Positions 59,794-64,000 of a DNA stretch of 64,000 nucleotides are shown here, in pieces. Within the stretch, counting starts at the first letter, position 1, and each line of letters begins with the position of its first letter. The DNA lies in the NCBI GenBank assembly GCA_013298715.1, contig JAAFIQ010000017.1, positions 1 through 64,000 on the forward strand. The letters run 5' to 3'. The stretch comes from Bacteroidota bacterium (GTDB lineage Bacteria > Bacteroidota > Bacteroidia > B-17B0 > Aurantibacillaceae). Made by a program: the position numbers and the translations under genes. Under the pieces are notes generated by a model that saw nothing but the letters and a program-made list of their open reading frames with translations, made no database searches and was not told the DNA's origin.

Positions 59794-62094
59794 TTAATCA
59801 ATACTTTTTTTATTAAAAATAATATACCCAAAATGGAAAAAAACTGAAATTGGTGTAGGGTTTTTATCATAATAGTTTAAGCCAATACTAATTGGACCAA
59901 CAGGGGTTGTATATACAACGGTAGCGTTCCCTAAAAGGTATTGATTTAACAGAGGTATTGAATATTTAGATCCTCCTGATTCGGTTTTTAGGATAGAATT
60001 AATTGGCTGAAAGAGATAGGCCTCAAAACGAATATCGAAATTTTTAAAAGGTGTTGTTACCGTTTTAAAACCACCTGAAACGTATTGATGCGCCCTATAA
60101 TCTTCTATAAAAATTGTTTGTGTTTCGGGCATTGGGTTAAATGCTGGAGCAGATAAAATAGAGGCCTGATAATTTCTAAAAAATCCCTGCGATGAATACA
60201 CGCCTTCGGCAAAAACACCAAGTTTAAACCACTTAAAGGTTCGAATATATTGCTCGAAAGTGAATTTTAATTGAAGCCAGTTTGGATGCGGTCGATTTAT
60301 TTCAACCACAGTATCGCTGCTTGTGTTTCCTGGATAGTAGCTCTCAAAACCAGTTAAAAATCGGGCACGCGCGTTAAGGTACATTCCTTCAGTGGCGTAC
60401 ATTTTACGGTTTAAAGTATTAATGTTATAATTCGCTTGGCCATACCAATAATCAAAATAGGTTTTATCGGTAGTATCCAACTTGGAGAATTGATCGTTTT
60501 GATAATAAAAATTACTCCACTCGGTAAAACCACCTGCCATATTGAATTGCGAAATGTTGCCAACAGGGATTCCAACTTTTAGTTCAGCGTATTTATCTTC
60601 CTGAACCAAATAAGCAGGGCGTTGTAAGTTATAAAACAAGGCGCTACTACTAAAATAATCCCAGCGACTAAAACATGCGTTAGGTTCAATAAAAAACGGC
60701 AATCTACCAGGGAAGTCAAACCTTACTCTTGCAAAAGATCCAGTATGGAGTTTTCCTAAATAACCGTTGGCATAAGTACTTATGCCAATTTTGCCAAGAT
60801 AATTGTACTGAATTCCAAGAAAGGCCTCGCTTACAGGTTTATTGGATATGATAGCCCCTACATCAATATAGAATGGCTTTTCTGTTTTCCCAGTTAGTTT
60901 TAATTTATAATTCCCGGATACAGAATCAAGGATAGCAACTGGAAAAAGTGTTCGCACTTTATCATCACTTAACAACTTAAAATAGCGTTTCTTTAAATAG
61001 TGTAATGGAAAAGGCTTGTTCCTAAAAAACAAACTACGTTTAATAAAATTTGATTGATTAGTAGTAAAACCAATAATTTCTATTTTATCAAATATAATTT
61101 TTTCTGGTGTATTTTGTTGCCTAATTTTTTTTCGCTTAGCTTGCAACTCCTCTTGCGTAATTAGGTTTGCAACTTGCTTTTTAATAGTTGCTAATTGCCT
61201 TATAGTTGATGCATATCCACTATCAATCAAACGTTGTGCGTTTTCAAAGTTAAACAAACTTACATCGCTCCAAGGCTCTATTAAAACGCCGTTTTCGCCT
61301 ATTGGTTTAAAGTTTGCTTTGTTTGTAAGTAAATTTCTTAGTTGTAAATATAAATCGTCTTCATCTGGTGCAGTGCTTGGTTCGGCTACGTTACAGCCAA
61401 TTATATAATCTGGTTTAAACTCCTCCATCATTACATCTGTTGGGAAATTATTATAAAGACCGCCATCGAATAACAACTTACCATCTATTGAAATTGGGCG
61501 CAAATAAAAGGGATAACTCATACTAGCCCTAACAGCCGATGGTAAATCGCCGCTTCTAAAAACTACCGATTTTTTATCTTCAATATCAGATGCTACACAT
61601 CTAAATGGAATCATTAAACTATCAAAGTTACTTTTACTAGTGTTAGAGATTCCTGTAAAAACCTCCATTAAATAATAATCAATAGGAATGGAATTAATTA
61701 AATTGGTGGGTAAATTTTTTAAATATGGATTTTTAAGATTTAACTTAATTGGTACTAATGCTGCATAATCCTCTCGCTTTTTAAGCAAATAGTTATACTT
61801 TGCAGGTAAATCACCTTTAGTTACATTTTTAAAAAATTCTGCTTTTACAATTTGTTCAATTTCTTTCGGAGAATAACCAGCGGCATAGTATGCCCCTATT
61901 AAGCTACCAATCGAAGTTCCAGCAATATAATTGATTGGTACATTATTATCCTCTAACGCTTTAAGCACACCAATATGTACCAAGCCACTTGCCCCACCGC
62001 CGCTTAATACCAAACCAACTTTTTGAGCTTTGATTTTAAATTGCGCCAGAAATAAGAACAAAAAAAGCAGAAAATATCTTGCTATAACAGTCAA
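59794..62094 (-). CDS. Patatin-like phospholipase with POTRA and outer-membrane barrel (type Vd-like)
   Basis: 766 residues: signal peptide (about 1-23), then a patatin domain (about 25-320) with oxyanion loop SGGGASGLVHIG, nucleophile elbow GTSIGSL and DGGLYNNFP (Ser-Asp dyad). A POTRA-like domain (about 345-410; IIFDKIEIIGFTTNQSNFIK) and a BamA/surface-antigen-like barrel (about 420-766; ending GPISIGLNYYDKNPTPISVF) follow. The order matches type Vd autotransporters such as PlpD, in which the barrel carries a lipase to the surface. All catalytic parts are present. Confidence 0.9.
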   Translation of the reverse strand: MTVIARYFLLFLFLFLAQFKIKAQKVGLVLSGGGASGLVHIGVLKALEDNNVPINYIAGTSIGSLIGAYYAAGYSPKEIEQIVKAEFFKNVTKGDLPAKYNYLLKKREDYAALVPIKLNLKNPYLKNLPTNLINSIPIDYYLMEVFTGISNTSKSNFDSLMIPFRCVASDIEDKKSVVFRSGDLPSAVRASMSYPFYLRPISIDGKLLFDGGLYNNFPTDVMMEEFKPDYIIGCNVAEPSTAPDEDDLYLQLRNLLTNKANFKPIGENGVLIEPWSDVSLFNFENAQRLIDSGYASTIRQLATIKKQVANLITQEELQAKRKKIRQQNTPEKIIFDKIEIIGFTTNQSNFIKRSLFFRNKPFPLHYLKKRYFKLLSDDKVRTLFPVAILDSVSGNYKLKLTGKTEKPFYIDVGAIISNKPVSEAFLGIQYNYLGKIGISTYANGYLGKLHTGSFARVRFDFPGRLPFFIEPNACFSRWDYFSSSALFYNLQRPAYLVQEDKYAELKVGIPVGNISQFNMAGGFTEWSNFYYQNDQFSKLDTTDKTYFDYWYGQANYNINTLNRKMYATEGMYLNARARFLTGFESYYPGNTSSDTVVEINRPHPNWLQLKFTFEQYIRTFKWFKLGVFAEGVYSSQGFFRNYQASILSAPAFNPMPETQTIFIEDYRAHQYVSGGFKTVTTPFKNFDIRFEAYLFQPINSILKTESGGSKYSIPLLNQYLLGNATVVYTTPVGPISIGLNYYDKNPTPISVFFHFGYIIFNKKSID

Positions 62095-62198
62095 TTTTAA
62101 CTTGGTCTTTAATATTTTAAACTTAGGCTAAAATAAGTAATTAATTACTTATTTCTAAAGATATTAATTATATTCGCTTACTTAAATTTAAAGGGCAA

Positions 62199-63278
62199 GT
62201 GCTAAAATTTATTCTTAAAAAGATTGGGTATGGTGTTATGGTACTTTTTGGAGTTCTTACTACCATCTTTTTTTTATTTAACGTTCTACCCGGCGACCCT
62301 GCCACAGTAATTCTTGGACAGCGCGCAACCAAAGAGTCGGTGGAAGCTATACATAAAGATTTAGGAACCGACAAACCTATTACCGTACAATACTTTTTTT
62401 ACCTAAATGATTTATCGCCTATAAGCTTTCACAATCACAAAGATGATAACAATTTATGGTACTTAAACCCTAAAAAGTATAGTTGGACCCCAATAGCTAC
62501 CATTGGCGAGAGCAATGTAATGGTTTTAAAAATTCCTTATTTAAGACAGAGCTATATTACAAAAAGAAATGTTTCTGAAATTATAATTGATACTTTACCA
62601 GAAACTGCAGTATTAGCGTTCACATCAATTGTAATTGCTAGTATAATAGGTATTTTTTTAGGTATTGTTACCGCAATAAAAAAGAATACATGGTTGGATA
62701 AAAGTGTTTTTACATTAGCCACAATTTTTGGAATGAGTGCGCCGTCTTATCTGTCAGGCTTGGTAATTATGTGGTTGTTTGGTTATATTTTGTCGGATTA
62801 TACAGGTTTAGACCCCTCGGGGAGTTTAATTTATGTAGATGAGTGGGATGGAGAAATAATCAAATTAAAAAACCTTATTTTACCGGCAATTACACTTGGA
62901 CTGAGACCATTAAGCATTGTTATCCAACTAACAAGAAGTTCTTTTTTGGATGTTTTATCACAAGACTACATACGAACTGCTAAGGCCAAAGGATTAAGTA
63001 CTACAAAAATAATTATTAAACATGCTCTAAAAAATGCGCTAAACCCTGTGGTAACAGCAATTTCTGGTTGGTTTGCTGGCTTAATGGCAGGCGCGGTGTT
63101 TGTAGAAAAAGTATTTGATTGGAAAGGAATTGGTAACCAAGTGGTAGATGCTTTGAGTAAAAATGATTTGCCTGTTGTAATGGGAGCCACCTTAATTTTT
63201 GCAACCATATTTGTTTTGATAAACATTATAGTTGATATTGTTTACGGTATTTTAGACCCACGTGTTCGATTAAAATAA
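62199..63278 (+). CDS. ABC transporter permease, oligopeptide/dipeptide type (DppB-like)
   Basis: 359 residues. The N-terminal helix and loop KKIGYGVMVLFGVLTTIFFL and LPGDPATVILGQRATKESVE are typical DppB/OppB openings. Five more helices follow, with the EAA-type coupling loop DYIRTAKAKGLSTTKIIIKH. It has a longer periplasmic loop (about 65-120) than the enterobacterial forms. The start is GTG 62199; no ATG fits. Partner genes (DppC, ATPases, binding protein) are not in view, and tpiA follows after 4 bp. Confidence 0.85.
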   Translation: MLKFILKKIGYGVMVLFGVLTTIFFLFNVLPGDPATVILGQRATKESVEAIHKDLGTDKPITVQYFFYLNDLSPISFHNHKDDNNLWYLNPKKYSWTPIATIGESNVMVLKIPYLRQSYITKRNVSEIIIDTLPETAVLAFTSIVIASIIGIFLGIVTAIKKNTWLDKSVFTLATIFGMSAPSYLSGLVIMWLFGYILSDYTGLDPSGSLIYVDEWDGEIIKLKNLILPAITLGLRPLSIVIQLTRSSFLDVLSQDYIRTAKAKGLSTTKIIIKHALKNALNPVVTAISGWFAGLMAGAVFVEKVFDWKGIGNQVVDALSKNDLPVVMGATLIFATIFVLINIIVDIVYGILDPRVRLK

Positions 63279-63282
63279 GCTA

Positions 63283-64000
63283 ATGAGTAGAAAAAAAATA
63301 GTAGCTGGTAATTGGAAAATGAATTCTACCTTGAAAGAAGCCAAAGATTTGGTTTCGGCAATAGTAAAAAACAAACCATTAAATCAGAAATCAACTTGCA
63401 TAATTTTTCCTCCATTTGTTTATTTGCCTGAATTAATAAAGCTATTTGGTAAAGAAATTTCATTTGGAGCGCAAAACTGTAGCTCTTTCAAAAAAGGTGC
63501 TTATACAGGTGAAGTAAGCGCTGAAATGCTGGCAGATATTTGTTGTGAGTATGTATTAATTGGTCATAGCGAACGAAGATCTTATTTTAATGAAACTAGC
63601 GAACAACTAATTGATAAAATTAAATTGGCATTACAACATAAATTAAAGGTTATTTTTTGTTTTGGAGAATTACTTAAAGATAGAGAAGCCAACACCCAAT
63701 TTAATGTTGTTGAAGAACAATTGCTTAGTGTTTTAAAAAAGTTAAATGAAAAAGAGCTTAAACAGATAACCCTAGCTTACGAACCTGTTTGGGCAATTGG
63801 TACTGGACTTACTGCTACACCAAATCAAGCAGAGGAGATGCATTTCTTTATAAGAACTAGCCTACAAAATAATTTTGGTGCTGAATACGCAAACAGTGTT
63901 CAAATTTTATATGGCGGAAGTTGTAACGCAACAAATGCAGAGGAATTATTCTCTTGCCCAAATGTTGATGGAGGGCTAATAGGCGGGGCCAGTTTAAAGG
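63283..64000 (+). CDS. tpiA: Triosephosphate isomerase, cut off by the window end
   Basis: 239 codons are present from ATG 63283 (MSRKKIVAGNWKMNSTLKEA). It interconverts dihydroxyacetone phosphate and glyceraldehyde-3-phosphate. The catalytic Lys is in GNWKMN, the His in LIGHSERRSYF (about 95-105), the Glu in LAYEPVWAIGTG (about 164-175), and the phosphate-binding loops are ILYGGSCNATN and GLIGGASLK. About 10-15 residues are missing beyond 64000. Confidence 0.96.
   Translation, partial: MSRKKIVAGNWKMNSTLKEAKDLVSAIVKNKPLNQKSTCIIFPPFVYLPELIKLFGKEISFGAQNCSSFKKGAYTGEVSAEMLADICCEYVLIGHSERRSYFNETSEQLIDKIKLALQHKLKVIFCFGELLKDREANTQFNVVEEQLLSVLKKLNEKELKQITLAYEPVWAIGTGLTATPNQAEEMHFFIRTSLQNNFGAEYANSVQILYGGSCNATNAEELFSCPNVDGGLIGGASLK

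Overview
The window looks like the chromosome of a low-GC member of the Bacteroidota. The evidence is a set of type IX secretion (T9SS) genes: a PorW/SprE-like lipoprotein, a PorE-like OmpA protein, two PorP/SprF proteins, and cargo with type A and type B (gliding-motility-associated) C-terminal sorting domains. Further support comes from -7 boxes of the TAnnTTTG type typical of this phylum, A/T-rich translation starts with few Shine-Dalgarno sites, and Bacteroidota-type tyrosine recombinases. I cannot place it below phylum level from this sequence.

Layout. (1) 1-6430 is a decayed mobile region against the 3' end of a tRNA-Asn gene. It holds a broken polyvalent protein (nuclease-like domains plus a RecA-like ATPase, with a frame break, a nonsense codon and a 900-bp-offset duplication), an integrase remnant, a 120-bp MITE, a secreted orphan protein behind an (AT)11 tract, and an intact IS1182-type element. 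(2) 6431-15066 is backbone: tRNA-Asn, a PfkB kinase, PorW/SprE, an F420-reductase-like dinucleotide protein, accB-accC and membrane proteins. (3) 15067-24107 is a 9.0-kb integrative element bounded by a 20-bp direct repeat of the tRNA-Cys 3' end. It carries an integrase, a divergent repressor/HTH pair, an excisionase-like gene, a second recombinase, a TOPRIM-primase/VapE-type helicase, a 163-bp iteron-rich palindrome directly 3' of that gene, and short cargo including a translationally coupled RelE-like pair. No capsid, packaging or conjugation gene is visible. The architecture resembles phage satellites of the SaPI/PICI kind. (4) 24256-33354 is housekeeping: anmK, an acyl-CoA dehydrogenase, a serA-like gene, a DUF1015 gene, a T9SS cargo protein, rnpB, era and a phaB-like reductase. 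(5) 33367-45906 is a leftward T9SS surface cluster of two giant adhesin/PorP-SprF pairs followed by a PorE-like gene. (6) 46049-64000 holds a DUF58 protein, pyk, a leftward gmhA/SpoIIE/hddC/gmhB/glycosyltransferase/gmk cluster, comB, a triplicated structured element, thrS-infC, mtaB, a patatin-barrel protein, a DppB-like permease and tpiA running off the end.

Most interesting points: the satellite-like element with its candidate origin and repeated TTGCAACAA palindromes; three tandem hairpin units between comB and infC with compensatory stem changes and a 30-nt invariant loop that also contains a 9-codon ORF; an ATC start with a strong Shine-Dalgarno for infC; and an FG-GAP propeller inserted inside an IgGFc-binding-type domain in one adhesin. 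All functional calls rest on motif recognition by eye; no database search was run.
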